Positions 1 through 8,324 of a DNA stretch of 64,000 bases are shown piece by piece (the first letter of the stretch is position 1; every line of letters begins with the position of its first letter). Position numbers and translations under genes: made by a program. Under the pieces are notes generated by a model that was not told the origin of the DNA, ran no database searches, and saw nothing but the letters and a program-made list of their open reading frames with translations. Source of the stretch: Lactobacillus sp. ESL0684 (GTDB lineage Bacteria > Bacillota > Bacilli > Lactobacillales > Lactobacillaceae). The DNA is taken from the NCBI RefSeq assembly GCF_029392675.1, contig NZ_CP113941.1, positions 1,825,245 through 1,889,244 on the forward strand. Reading direction: 5' to 3'.

Positions 1-432
1 ACCCTGACCTAGTGCACTACCTGGAAAAATCTTAACTATTTCTGAGCCATAACGCATTGCTGTTTGAATTTCCGTAACCGTCATACAGCCCGGCATATAC
101 GGTACTTGATATTCATTACATAATAAAGCAACCTCCCGATCAAATGATGGAGCAACAATGAATTTAGCACCCGCCATAATTGCAATTCTTGCAGTAACAG
201 CGTCAAGTACTGTACCAGCACCAATTACAACTGTTGGATCGTCTTTATACTCGTTATGTAATTGTTTAATAATTTCGTCTGCTTGTGGGGCGGTAAATGT
301 TAATTCAATTGCTTTAACGCCACCTTTAATACACGCTACTGCTGTTTGATAAGCTTCTTTCTTTGAATTACCTCTTACAACAGCAACGATTCCTGCATCT
401 TTAACCGCTGAAAGTGTTTCATTTTTTTGCAT
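1..432 (-). CDS. eda: KDPG/KHG aldolase, 3' part outside window
   Basis: Class I aldolase that splits 2-keto-3-deoxy-6-phosphogluconate into pyruvate and glyceraldehyde-3-phosphate (lower Entner-Doudoroff, uronate or ketogluconate breakdown). The visible 144 codons start MQKNETLSAVKDAGIVAVVR, contain the family segments AIELTFT, VIGAGTV, KFIVAPSFD and PYMPGC, and reach EIVKIFPGSALG, in which the lysine of VKIFP is the Schiff-base residue of the family. The remaining third runs off the left edge. The ATG has a GGAGG ribosome site (440-444). It is divergent from a LacI-type repressor, and its promoter carries a perfect operator-like repeat, so control by that regulator is likely. Other pathway genes presumably lie to the left. 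Confidence 0.93.
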   Translation of the reverse strand, partial: MQKNETLSAVKDAGIVAVVRGNSKKEAYQTAVACIKGGVKAIELTFTAPQADEIIKQLHNEYKDDPTVVIGAGTVLDAVTARIAIMAGAKFIVAPSFDREVALLCNEYQVPYMPGCMTVTEIQTAMRYGSEIVKIFPGSALGQG

Positions 433-467
433 AATAATTCCTCCATTCAATCATCTTTTACATTTTT

Positions 468-496
468 ATGGTAAACCTTTACCTTAATTATTTCAA
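468..496 (-). promoter_or_regulatory. aldolase promoter with embedded LacI-type operator
   Basis: On the minus strand TTGAAA (491-496) and TACCAT (468-473) are 17 bp apart. The perfect inverted repeat GGTAAACCTTTACC (470-483) covers the -10 and part of the spacer, a repressor position. The divergent LacI-family gene is the obvious candidate regulator; that link is inference. The LacI gene has its own -10 TATAAT at 545-550. Confidence 0.6.
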
Positions 497-581
497 TAAT
501 TTTATGGCTAAAATATAATTTATGCTGATAAAACATTTATTTGCTATAATAGGCCATAGTAACTTTTGATTTGAGGATTTT

Positions 582-1559
582 ATGAAGAAAAAAACAGCTA
601 GTATCAAAGATGTCGCAAATTTAGCAAATGTTTCAATCGCTACAGTATCACGCTATCTTCATGGCAAGCTTGATCGCATGTCTAATGAAACTGCTCAACG
701 CGTTGAGCTTGCTATCAAAAAATTAAATTACGTACCTAACGCTGCCGCTAGACAATTAATTACTAATAGCAGTAAGACAATTGCAATTATCGTGGCGAAT
801 ATAGCGGACTCATTTTCTATTGAATTATTCAAAGGAGCAAGCTCAGTTTTAGAACCTGCTGGCTACACCACTGTATTGCTCGATACTAACTCTCAACAGA
901 AAAGAGAAGACCATCTAATTAATACTGTTGGACTAAATACTTATGATGGCTTAATTTTGCAGCCGTTAAGCAGTGATGTCACTACTATTAAAGCTGAAGT
1001 AAAGCGTGAACTACCAATCGTTATTCTTGATCGCAAATTGGATTATTCACCCTGGCCACAAGTTTTAAGCGATAATCAACAGGCAAGTTATCATGCTGCT
1101 AAATATTTTAGTCAACATGGCTGGGAGGATGCAATTGTCTTATCTTCGCCAATCTCAATCGCTTCTACCAGGCAGGAGCGATTACAAGGAATTAGGAAGG
1201 TTTATCCTCGTGTCAAAGTAGTAGAACTTGACGAAAAGCACATTGAGCAGCAAACAGCTTATACAGAATTAGGTAAAGCTTTAACTAAAAGCAAAACTAA
1301 AACTGTGCTCTTCTTTTTAGAAGAACGGTGGCTGCTATCTCTTTTACCTAATTTAATTCATAATGGTTTACTGCCAAATGATCATTTGCAAATCTCTGGT
1401 TTCGCCGATACAGATTTCATTGCTAGTATTTGGCCAACTGCTAAAATGATTATTCAAAACCCTTATTTGATGGGCAAAAACGCTGGACAAATTATGTTAA
1501 GCCAGCTAGCTAATAAAACCGATTTTCCTGCCACAACTCTAATTAAAACCAACTTTTAA
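582..1559 (+). CDS. LacI-family transcriptional regulator, KdgR-like by context
   Basis: 325 aa, normal LacI-family length. The N-terminal helix-turn-helix is plain (ASIKDVANLANVSIATVSRY at about 6-25, with the hinge region LNYVPNAAARQL), followed by a periplasmic-binding-type sensor domain. It is transcribed away from the KDPG aldolase gene, with an operator-like palindrome in the shared intergenic region, which suggests it represses that gene until a ketogluconate- or hexuronate-derived ligand appears. The ligand is inferred from context only. Start ATG follows GAGGATTT. A symmetrical terminator follows the gene. Confidence 0.88.
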   Translation: MKKKTASIKDVANLANVSIATVSRYLHGKLDRMSNETAQRVELAIKKLNYVPNAAARQLITNSSKTIAIIVANIADSFSIELFKGASSVLEPAGYTTVLLDTNSQQKREDHLINTVGLNTYDGLILQPLSSDVTTIKAEVKRELPIVILDRKLDYSPWPQVLSDNQQASYHAAKYFSQHGWEDAIVLSSPISIASTRQERLQGIRKVYPRVKVVELDEKHIEQQTAYTELGKALTKSKTKTVLFFLEERWLLSLLPNLIHNGLLPNDHLQISGFADTDFIASIWPTAKMIIQNPYLMGKNAGQIMLSQLANKTDFPATTLIKTNF

Positions 1560-1564
1560 CCAAA

Positions 1565-1600
1565 AATAAGAGCCCTAAATATTAATTTAGAGCTCTTATT
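1565..1600. terminator. bidirectional rho-independent terminator
   Basis: AATAAGAGC..CTAAAT pairs with ATTTAG..GCTCTTATT, flanked by A/T runs, between convergent genes (LacI regulator on plus, PTS IIA on minus). Confidence 0.75.
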
Positions 1601-1615
1601 AATTGGTATCATTAA

Positions 1616-1963
1616 TTATTCCCGTGCAAATAGTTTTTCATACAAGTCGACCATTTCACCAGCAAGATCGCGGAAAGTAATAGCATTCATTAGGTGATCT
1701 TGTGAATGCACCACTAACAAAGTAACCTTAGTATGTTCGCCTTGAGCCTCCTTAGTCAGCATCTCAGTCTGTGAATTATGTGCATCTGTTAGTGACTTAT
1801 CTGACTCTGCTAATTTAGCTCGTGCCGCACTAATTTCACCTTTTTTGGCTAATCTAATTGCCTCAAATGCCAGACTTTTGGCATTACCACCATTAGCAAT
1901 TAAACCCATTGCGGCCATCAACGCAGCTTCATCATCTTTTGGTGTCTGCTTTTCTTCTGCCAT
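1616..1963 (-). CDS. PTS lactose/cellobiose-family EIIA
   Basis: 115 aa phosphocarrier of a lactose/cellobiose-type PTS, the last gene of the operon. It takes phosphate from HPr on a histidine and passes it to the IIB cysteine. VVHSQDHLMNA near residues 85-95 is the family signature and carries the active histidine; the rest is the expected alanine/leucine-rich three-helix subunit. It lies 12 bp after the IIB gene with its own AAGGAAGG ribosome site. The operon (6-phospho-beta-glucosidase, IIC, IIB, IIA) points to cellobiose or aryl-beta-glucoside uptake. Confidence 0.92.
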   Translation of the reverse strand: MAEEKQTPKDDEAALMAAMGLIANGGNAKSLAFEAIRLAKKGEISAARAKLAESDKSLTDAHNSQTEMLTKEAQGEHTKVTLLVVHSQDHLMNAITFRDLAGEMVDLYEKLFARE

Positions 1964-1975
1964 CTTAACCTTCCT

Positions 1976-2311
1976 TTATCCGTTAATTAATGCTTCAGCT
2001 TGAGCCAAGACCTTAGCCCCATCCATTAAGCCGTAAGCTTGCATATCAATGACTCCTAGAGGAATATCAGCGCCAGCTGCACCTTTACCTGCTAACTTTT
2101 TAACAAAATCATCTTTCATATAGCTAACTTGCGGCCCTAATAAGACACAATCAATCTGTTCTTGTTCGATATGTGCATCTGCTTCACCTGCCGCACAAGC
2201 AAAAATCTTTGCATCAATTTCCTGACTTTCTGCTGCTTGTTGCATCTTAGTAACTAGTAATGATGTACTCATCCCTGCTGCACAATTTAACATAATTGTT
2301 TGTTTTGCCAT
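1976..2311 (-). CDS. PTS lactose/cellobiose-family EIIB
   Basis: 111 aa cytoplasmic subunit that receives phosphate from EIIA and hands it to the sugar bound in EIIC. The N-terminus TIMLNCAAGMSTSLLV is the IIB-Lac/Cel phosphorylation loop, and Cys10 is the phosphorylated residue. Start ATG follows GAGGAAAATT. It sits 63 bp downstream of the EIIC gene and 12 bp upstream of the EIIA gene on the same strand. Confidence 0.94.
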   Translation of the reverse strand: MAKQTIMLNCAAGMSTSLLVTKMQQAAESQEIDAKIFACAAGEADAHIEQEQIDCVLLGPQVSYMKDDFVKKLAGKGAAGADIPLGVIDMQAYGLMDGAKVLAQAEALING

Positions 2312-2374
2312 AATTTTCCTCTTCTTTACATTCTATTTATACTTATTTTTGATTAGACCACAATACTTATTCAG

Positions 2375-3688
2375 CTAATTTTCAACAACAGCATTTTGTG
2401 CTGAAACTCGCTCACTAATCTTAACAAACGGCATATAGAACAAAACTCCGATAACAATAATTAACAAGTGCACAAAGATTGCTCGCCAATCACCACCTGT
2501 TGCTAAAAAGGCACTCAACACTGGTGGCGTAACCCATGGAATGTATACTACAACTCTACTCATCCAACCAATTGCTGTAAAGAAGTAAGCAATCAATATA
2601 CCAATTACTGGTTGCAAAACAAATGGAATCATTAATGGGATATTGAATACAATTGGAAAACCAAAGATCATCGGCTCATTAATGTTGAATAATCCCGGTA
2701 CTAGCGACAAACCAGCTACTGTCTTGCTAGATTTTTGTTTAGCTACTAAGAAAACCGCAATAATTAAACAAATTGTTGAACCTGTGCCACCAATCATGCC
2801 AAAGGTATCTAAGAATGTCTTGTTCATAATATATGGCACAGCCTTATGAGCATTATAGGCAGCCATATTCTTATTCATATTAATTAACAAAACTGGATCA
2901 AGTAGCGTCCCATTAACAACCGTTTGGTGAATTCCCAAAGTGAATAAAAAGTTACCAATACTATAAATAAATAACGAACCTGGCAAACTAGTATTGAATG
3001 ATCTTAATGGTTCTTGGATTATTTTGACAATTAATGAAATTAAATCGGTTTGACCAAAAACTGCTAATAAAGCACCTACTAATGCAAATGCACTAGCAGT
3101 TAAAATACTAGGAATCATCGAGTTAAAGGATTCGCCAACCATTGGTGGCACCTTATCACCCAAATTAATCTTGAGTTTTTTAATACTACCTAGCCAAATA
3201 AATAGCTCGGTTGCCAGCAATCCTACAATAATGCCAGAGAACATACTACTGGTGCCCAGGTTGGCATAGGATAAGCCACCTGTAACATCAACTGGCTTAG
3301 CATTAGTAGCCAAAGTTAAGGAAATCTTCTGCGGCATCATCATAATTAATGCAGCAAGCGATATAATCGCTGCAGCCATCGGGTTTTTATAATTCTTATT
3401 CTTAGCTAACGTAAAACCTGTAGCTGGAGCCAAAGCTAGCCCAGCAATATTAAGCGTTCCGTTCGAAATCAACGTTCCCCAAACTTGCAAGTTTGCTAGC
3501 GTTTGCCCCTTGAACAACCAAGGAAAGATAACACTATTAATTAGTGTTCCAACCCCAGCTAAAATAAATAGCGGCATAATCATTGCAAAAGCATCACGCA
3601 ATGAACGTAAATGAACTTCATTGCCGACTTTGCCACAAAAATTCGAAAATTTTTGTACTGCCGAGTTGTTTTGTAAATTGCCTTCCAT
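2375..3688 (-). CDS. PTS cellobiose/beta-glucoside-family EIIC
   Basis: 437 aa integral membrane permease of the lactose/cellobiose PTS family, about ten hydrophobic segments. It keeps the two conserved sugar-site residues: His254 in FTLGIHQTVVNG and Glu338 in NINEPMIFGFP. These correspond to the residues described for the ChbC-type EIIC structure. The start follows GGAGGTGCTAATTA and lies 14 bp after the phospho-glucosidase stop. It serves as the internal standard for the degenerate paralogue at 17436-18743. Confidence 0.94.
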   Translation of the reverse strand: MEGNLQNNSAVQKFSNFCGKVGNEVHLRSLRDAFAMIMPLFILAGVGTLINSVIFPWLFKGQTLANLQVWGTLISNGTLNIAGLALAPATGFTLAKNKNYKNPMAAAIISLAALIMMMPQKISLTLATNAKPVDVTGGLSYANLGTSSMFSGIIVGLLATELFIWLGSIKKLKINLGDKVPPMVGESFNSMIPSILTASAFALVGALLAVFGQTDLISLIVKIIQEPLRSFNTSLPGSLFIYSIGNFLFTLGIHQTVVNGTLLDPVLLINMNKNMAAYNAHKAVPYIMNKTFLDTFGMIGGTGSTICLIIAVFLVAKQKSSKTVAGLSLVPGLFNINEPMIFGFPIVFNIPLMIPFVLQPVIGILIAYFFTAIGWMSRVVVYIPWVTPPVLSAFLATGGDWRAIFVHLLIIVIGVLFYMPFVKISERVSAQNAVVEN

Positions 3689-3702
3689 TAATTAGCACCT
3701 CC

Positions 3703-5073
3703 TTATAAAATCTCACCATTTGATGAGATAACTTTTTTCAGCCAGTAATAACTTTGTTTTGGTACCCGCTTTAAATCCTTTAAATCATGATTACTGCGGT
3801 TGACATAAACTACGCCGTAGCGTTTTTCCATATTACCCGCAGAACTTGGAATATCAATTAGTCCCCAGCCAAGATAACCAAGAATGTTAGCACCCTTAGC
3901 CACCGCATTTTTAACTGCTTGGATATGGTTTCGATGATATTCAATCCGGTAGGTATCGTTTATTGGGTGAACACCATCCCAATGCTCACGTACTCCAATT
4001 CCATTTTCAATTGGAAAAATTGGAATATCTAACCGATTAGCTAAGTTAACCAAAACTGTTTCAAATCCAGTCGGATCAATCGCCCAACCCCACTCATTAG
4101 CGGCCAAATATGGATTACGCTTGCCACCATAGACTTCATAATAATTAGGAGGCGTGCCCATCGGAATCTTAGTACTATCAATCGTACTAGTTGAATAGTA
4201 GCTAAAGCTAAAGAAGTCGCTAGTTACCAGGCTAAGTTCTGCAAGTTCGTCTTCATCCAGAATATCTGCTAGGCCATTGCTTTCCATAAACGCTACTACT
4301 TCTGGTGAATATTTACCCTGTGTAAATAAACTAATCAAATTATTATTAGTAAACTCTTGGTATTCACGAACAGCTGCAACATCCTGGGGGTTACAAGTTG
4401 CTGGATAAACTTCACGATAAGCTTCCATACCACCAATTTTTAAATCTGGCTTATTAGCATGGATATAATTAGCTACTTTAGCATGCGCCACCATCACATT
4501 ATGGCTAATTTGATACAAATCGTGTAAAGTCTCGTCACCTTCTAAGTAGCCGCTATACTTAAAGGCTTCTTGACTGCCATACAAATTTTGTTCGTTAAAG
4601 GTCAGCCAATACTTAACACGATCACCTAAAACGTCAACCATCTTTTTACCAAATTGATAAAAGTCTTCAACTACTTGCTTACTGACAAAGCCGTTATATT
4701 TTTTTGCTAAATTAAGCGGCATATCGAAGTGATACAAAGCTACCATTGGCTGAATGCCAGCTGCTAGCAACTGATCAACTAGATCAGAGTAAAACTTGAT
4801 CCCCTCTTCGTTAAATTCACCTTCGCCATCAGGTTGAACACGACTCCACGAAATTTGAAAGCGATAGCAATTCATTCCTAAATCCTTCATCAAAGCAATA
4901 TCTTCTGGATAGCGATGGTATTCATCAATCGCTACTTGCCAATCAGAAGTTTCAGCTGTTGCCTCATAGGTATCATAGACAGATTTACCTTTACCACCTT
5001 CATTTGCGGCACCTTCAGTTTGCATACTAGAAACCGAATTCCCCCATAAAAAATTTTTACTTAATTTATTCAC
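3703..5073 (-). CDS. 6-phospho-beta-glucosidase (GH1)
   Basis: Hydrolyses the 6-phosphorylated beta-glucosides imported by the adjoining PTS. 456 aa with the GH1 N-terminal motif FLWGNSVSSMQTEGA, the acid/base segment TFNEQN and the nucleophile segment PIFPIENGIG. I place the start at GTG 5073 because AGGAGGA (5081-5087) sits 7 nt upstream and the protein then begins MNKLSKNFLWG like other GH1 enzymes; ATG starts further up (5100 and beyond) lack a good ribosome site, and the longest would overlap the divergent regulator. It is the first gene of the operon and is probably repressed by the divergent GntR protein. Confidence 0.93.
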   Translation of the reverse strand: MNKLSKNFLWGNSVSSMQTEGAANEGGKGKSVYDTYEATAETSDWQVAIDEYHRYPEDIALMKDLGMNCYRFQISWSRVQPDGEGEFNEEGIKFYSDLVDQLLAAGIQPMVALYHFDMPLNLAKKYNGFVSKQVVEDFYQFGKKMVDVLGDRVKYWLTFNEQNLYGSQEAFKYSGYLEGDETLHDLYQISHNVMVAHAKVANYIHANKPDLKIGGMEAYREVYPATCNPQDVAAVREYQEFTNNNLISLFTQGKYSPEVVAFMESNGLADILDEDELAELSLVTSDFFSFSYYSTSTIDSTKIPMGTPPNYYEVYGGKRNPYLAANEWGWAIDPTGFETVLVNLANRLDIPIFPIENGIGVREHWDGVHPINDTYRIEYHRNHIQAVKNAVAKGANILGYLGWGLIDIPSSAGNMEKRYGVVYVNRSNHDLKDLKRVPKQSYYWLKKVISSNGEIL

Positions 5074-5116
5074 TAACTTTTCCTCCTCATCATCTAACAT
5101 GATAAAACGCTTCCCT

Positions 5117-5157
5117 AAATTTGTAAAGACAAATTTATAAAAAGAGTTTACAAATTT
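5117..5157. promoter_or_regulatory. 11-bp inverted repeat operator between bgl operon and GntR gene
   Basis: AAATTTGTAAA (5117-5127) and TTTACAAATTT (5147-5157) are exact reverse complements, 30 bp apart start to start. They lie over the likely promoter of the beta-glucoside operon. The regulator's -10 TATAAT is at 5187-5192. Binding by the adjacent GntR regulator is inferred from position. Confidence 0.65.
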
Positions 5158-5218
5158 TGTGAATAGCACTTTAACGGGATTTTTCGTATAATGTGTATTA
5201 ATCTTAGGAGATTTAACT

Positions 5219-5944
5219 ATGACAAAATATATCGATATCGCCACAACCTTAAAGCAAAGAATTAATAGTGGCCAATATAAAGCTGGTACTAGTTTGCCGC
5301 AACAAAAAACTTTAGCTAAAGAGTTTAATACTAGTAGAATGACCATTCAAAAAGCCCTCGATGTCTTAGACAACGAAGGCTTAATCTACCGAGTTCAAGG
5401 CTCAGGCATTTATGTTAAAAAAAATATTAACTTCTTAACAGACATGAAAATTCCCGGTAATCAATATTTTGGAGCAACTCATCTTTTTGGAAAAAGTCAT
5501 CATGTTAAAAGTAAGATTATTACTTTTAATATTAGTAATCCTACTAAAGAAGCCCAAAACGCACTAAAAGTCACGTATGATCAAGCCGTTTATAATATTG
5601 TCCGTTTGCGACTAGTTGATGATATTTCCTATGCGTTGGAATACACTACAATGCCCACGCAAGTAATTCCCGGTATTAATCAAGAAGTCCTGCTCGATAG
5701 TATTTATAACTATATTCAAAATAACCTTAATCTAACTATCGGATCAGCCTATCGGACAATTAGCGCGGACAAGCCGGATCAGCTCGATCAGCAATATTTA
5801 AATTGCCTACCTGTTGATCCAATTCTGCAAGTTCAACAAATAGTCTATTTAGACGATGGTGTAGCCTTTGAATTTTCAAGAACTAGACAAAGATTTGATA
5901 AAGGAAAATATACTATTTTTGAAGCTGGTCACCCTAATCTATAA
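5219..5944 (+). CDS. GntR/HutC-family regulator of the beta-glucoside operon
   Basis: 241 aa. The N-terminal winged helix (IATTLKQRINSGQYKAGTSL, then LAKEFNTSRMTIQKALDVLD and the wing GLIYRVQGSGIYV) occupies about residues 7-77. The C-terminal 150 residues are a UTRA ligand domain of the HutC subfamily, as in regulators of trehalose or beta-glucoside operons. RBS TAGGAG is at 5205-5210. It is divergent from the phospho-glucosidase/PTS operon and most likely senses a phosphorylated sugar; that ligand is inference. Confidence 0.92.
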   Translation: MTKYIDIATTLKQRINSGQYKAGTSLPQQKTLAKEFNTSRMTIQKALDVLDNEGLIYRVQGSGIYVKKNINFLTDMKIPGNQYFGATHLFGKSHHVKSKIITFNISNPTKEAQNALKVTYDQAVYNIVRLRLVDDISYALEYTTMPTQVIPGINQEVLLDSIYNYIQNNLNLTIGSAYRTISADKPDQLDQQYLNCLPVDPILQVQQIVYLDDGVAFEFSRTRQRFDKGKYTIFEAGHPNL

Positions 5945-5948
5945 CACA

Positions 5949-5981
5949 TAAAAAAGCTGCCTGATAACAGACAGCTTTTTA
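5949..5981. terminator. terminator between GntR gene and manA
   Basis: AAAAAGCTGcCTG pairs with CAGaCAGCTTTTT around the loop ATAA; A and T runs on either side serve both convergent genes. Confidence 0.8.
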
Positions 5982-5992
5982 AATACAATTTT

Positions 5993-6955
5993 TTAATCAT
6001 TTGGCGCAGACATAACTAGTCGCAAGTCACCCGTAAAAGTGAAATCTTTTAACTGATTAGGAATAATCAAATTCGTCCCAATCGTTAAATCATATTCTTC
6101 ATCCTGCGTGATCAACTTACCTGTACCCGCAATTACCGAAACCAATAAATACGGATGCTCACCTAGGCTAGTTTGCCATTCACCAGCCAGGTCAACTTGC
6201 CATAAGTAAAAATGCGGCGACATTGGTGGCTCAACCAAGATCTTAATCTTAGCGGCCTGATCCATAGTCGTTTTAACTGTAATTTGCGGATCTTGATGAG
6301 GTACAGTTGTAACATCAAGTGACTTTTGCGTATGCAGTTCCCGTTTTTGTCCTGTTTTTTCATCAACACGGTCATAGTCGTACAAGCGATAAGTAACATC
6401 GCTAGATTGCTGGGTCTCAATCACCATTATTCCTTTAGTCAACGCATGAATTGTTCCTGCTGGCACATAGAAAAAGTCGCCAGCTTTCACTGGTACTTTG
6501 CGCAATAATTGATCCCATTCATCGCGCTCAATCATATCTGCAAGCTCCTGTTTAGTCTTGGCAGTATGACCATAGATCAAATATGAATCTGGATCAGCTT
6601 GTAAGACGTACCAACTTTCCGTTTTACCCTGATCATGCTCCACTCTAGCAGCATAATCATCATCTGGATGCACTTGCACTGACAAACTATCATTGGCATC
6701 CAAAAACTTGACTAACAAAGGAAATTCTTTTGCTTGTGGATTACCAAAAAGTGCTGGTTGCTCATGATATAGCTGTCTTAATGTTTTACCTTGAAATTCT
6801 CCTGTTGAAACAGTTGAAGCATCATCTTTGTAGCCGGAAATAATCCAGGCCTCGCCAACTTTACCTTCTGGGATATCATAATTAAAAATCGTTTGTAATT
6901 TACGTCCACCCCAAATTTTTGGGCGAAAATACGGGGTTAAAAATATTGGTTCCAT
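5993..6955 (-). CDS. manA: mannose-6-phosphate isomerase, class I
   Basis: Zinc enzyme interconverting mannose-6-phosphate and fructose-6-phosphate. 320 aa, the short Firmicutes form. Cupin metal ligands are visible in LSVQVHPDDDYA and in GKTESWYVL, and VPAGTIHALTKG supplies a further ligand histidine. The N-terminus PYFRPKIWGGRKL is typical. RBS GGAAGGAA precedes the ATG. Single gene between two terminators; the neighbours give no further hint. Confidence 0.94.
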   Translation of the reverse strand: MEPIFLTPYFRPKIWGGRKLQTIFNYDIPEGKVGEAWIISGYKDDASTVSTGEFQGKTLRQLYHEQPALFGNPQAKEFPLLVKFLDANDSLSVQVHPDDDYAARVEHDQGKTESWYVLQADPDSYLIYGHTAKTKQELADMIERDEWDQLLRKVPVKAGDFFYVPAGTIHALTKGIMVIETQQSSDVTYRLYDYDRVDEKTGQKRELHTQKSLDVTTVPHQDPQITVKTTMDQAAKIKILVEPPMSPHFYLWQVDLAGEWQTSLGEHPYLLVSVIAGTGKLITQDEEYDLTIGTNLIIPNQLKDFTFTGDLRLVMSAPND

Positions 6956-7060
6956 CTTTTGCTATTCCTTCCAAAGCTAACTAAAAATAAATTAATCAAA
7001 TTGCTGCTTATGATTGTAGCCCTCATGCATATTAATTTGCAAGCGCAATCAGCTAAATAA

Positions 7061-7103
7061 AAAAGAAACTAGTTCCGAATTTAATTCGAAATTAGTTTCT
7101 TTT
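7061..7103. terminator. terminator downstream of ilvE
   Basis: AAAAGAAACTA (7061-7071) pairs with TAGTTTCTTTT (7093-7103), with a smaller GAATT/AATTC stem inside. It lies directly after the ilvE stop on the minus strand. Confidence 0.8.
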
Positions 7104-7118
7104 AATTAGATTTAACAA

Positions 7119-8141
7119 TTATTCAACTGTTTGAACCCAACCTTCTGGACCAGTCTTATCACCATATTGAATGCCAATCAACTCATTGTACAGCTTAGTA
7201 GTTACCGGGCCAGTTTCGGTTTCACTATGAATAACGTGCTTCTTGCCTTCGTAAGTGATAGAGCCAACTGGTGAAATTACTGCGGCTGTCCCCATCGCAC
7301 CAGCTTCTTTCATCTTGAAAGCTTCTTCCAGAGTAATTTGTCGCTCAACTGGATTCAAGCCCTGACGCTTAGCAACTTCTAACAAGGAGCGTTTAGTAAT
7401 TGAAACCAAAATTGATTTAGATTTTGGGGTTACAAATTGACCATCTTGAGTAATACCAAAGAAATTGGCCCCGCCAAATTCATCGACATACTTATGTTCA
7501 CGCGGATCAAGATATAAACAATCTGCAAAACCTGCCTCATGTCCTTCAACTGTCGGCAGCAGACTGCTGGCATAATTACCTGAAGTCTTAGCTTGACCAG
7601 TACCAGCATATGCGGCCCGATCGTATTCACTAACAACATAGGCAGCAGGATTTAATCCTTTAATATATGCACCTACTGGTGTAGCAAACATGCGCATAGT
7701 ATATTCACTTGCAGCTTCAACACCTAAAACCTTTGAAGTACCAATCATATAAGGTCGAATATACAAAGTCGCACCACTTTCATAAGGTGGTACAAACTCT
7801 TCGTTAGCCTTAACAACTTCTTTAACAGCTTCTACAAACTTATCTTCTGGATATGCAGGCATTGCCAAACGCTCAGCTGACAAAGCAAAACGATGCGCAT
7901 TCTGATCAGGACGAAAGAGATTAATCTTGCCATCTTTACGTCGGTAGGCCTTTAACCCTTCAAAAATCTCTTGGCCATAGTGCAAGACTTCAGCACCCTC
8001 AGACAAAGTTACGGTTGACTCTTGTGTCAACTTACCTTCTTGCCATTGACCATCTTTATATTTAGCCTCAAATCGATACGGTAAATCACGATATTTAAAA
8101 CCTAAATCATTCCAATCAAGATCTGCTACTTTTTGTTTCAT
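7119..8141 (-). CDS. ilvE: branched-chain amino acid aminotransferase
   Basis: PLP enzyme that transfers amino groups between leucine, isoleucine or valine and 2-oxoglutarate. 340 aa from the chosen start, the usual size of the fold-type IV bacterial/eukaryotic BCAT form. LHYGQEIFEGLKAYRRKDG near 53-71 and the cofactor lysine of GQAKTSGNYASSLLP (Lys185) are clear, as is GAMGTAAVISPVGSI near the end. I chose ATG 8141 because GGGGTG lies 6 nt upstream; an in-frame GTG at 8150 would bury that site. Lactobacilli of this group lack full branched-chain synthesis, so the enzyme probably works mainly in catabolism or interconversion. Confidence 0.95.
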   Translation of the reverse strand: MKQKVADLDWNDLGFKYRDLPYRFEAKYKDGQWQEGKLTQESTVTLSEGAEVLHYGQEIFEGLKAYRRKDGKINLFRPDQNAHRFALSAERLAMPAYPEDKFVEAVKEVVKANEEFVPPYESGATLYIRPYMIGTSKVLGVEAASEYTMRMFATPVGAYIKGLNPAAYVVSEYDRAAYAGTGQAKTSGNYASSLLPTVEGHEAGFADCLYLDPREHKYVDEFGGANFFGITQDGQFVTPKSKSILVSITKRSLLEVAKRQGLNPVERQITLEEAFKMKEAGAMGTAAVISPVGSITYEGKKHVIHSETETGPVTTKLYNELIGIQYGDKTGPEGWVQTVE

Positions 8142-8324
8142 TAGATGCACCCCACAATAAGTTATTACTATCTATAAAATCCAGTTAGAGCCATTCAACA
8201 AATCACTCTAATTAATTTCATAATTATTTAATTGCTAATTAATTTAAACCATAATTACCTTATTGTCAATACCTTTTCCTAACTTACATAGGAGTTAAAA
8301 AATGCGGTAGTTTACAATTTTGAT

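Noticed and set aside
5073..5346. Longer start for 6-phospho-beta-glucosidase (547-aa frame)
   Set aside because: It would overlap the divergent GntR gene and cover the operator; GTG 5073 has a near-perfect ribosome site and matches the GH1 N-terminus.
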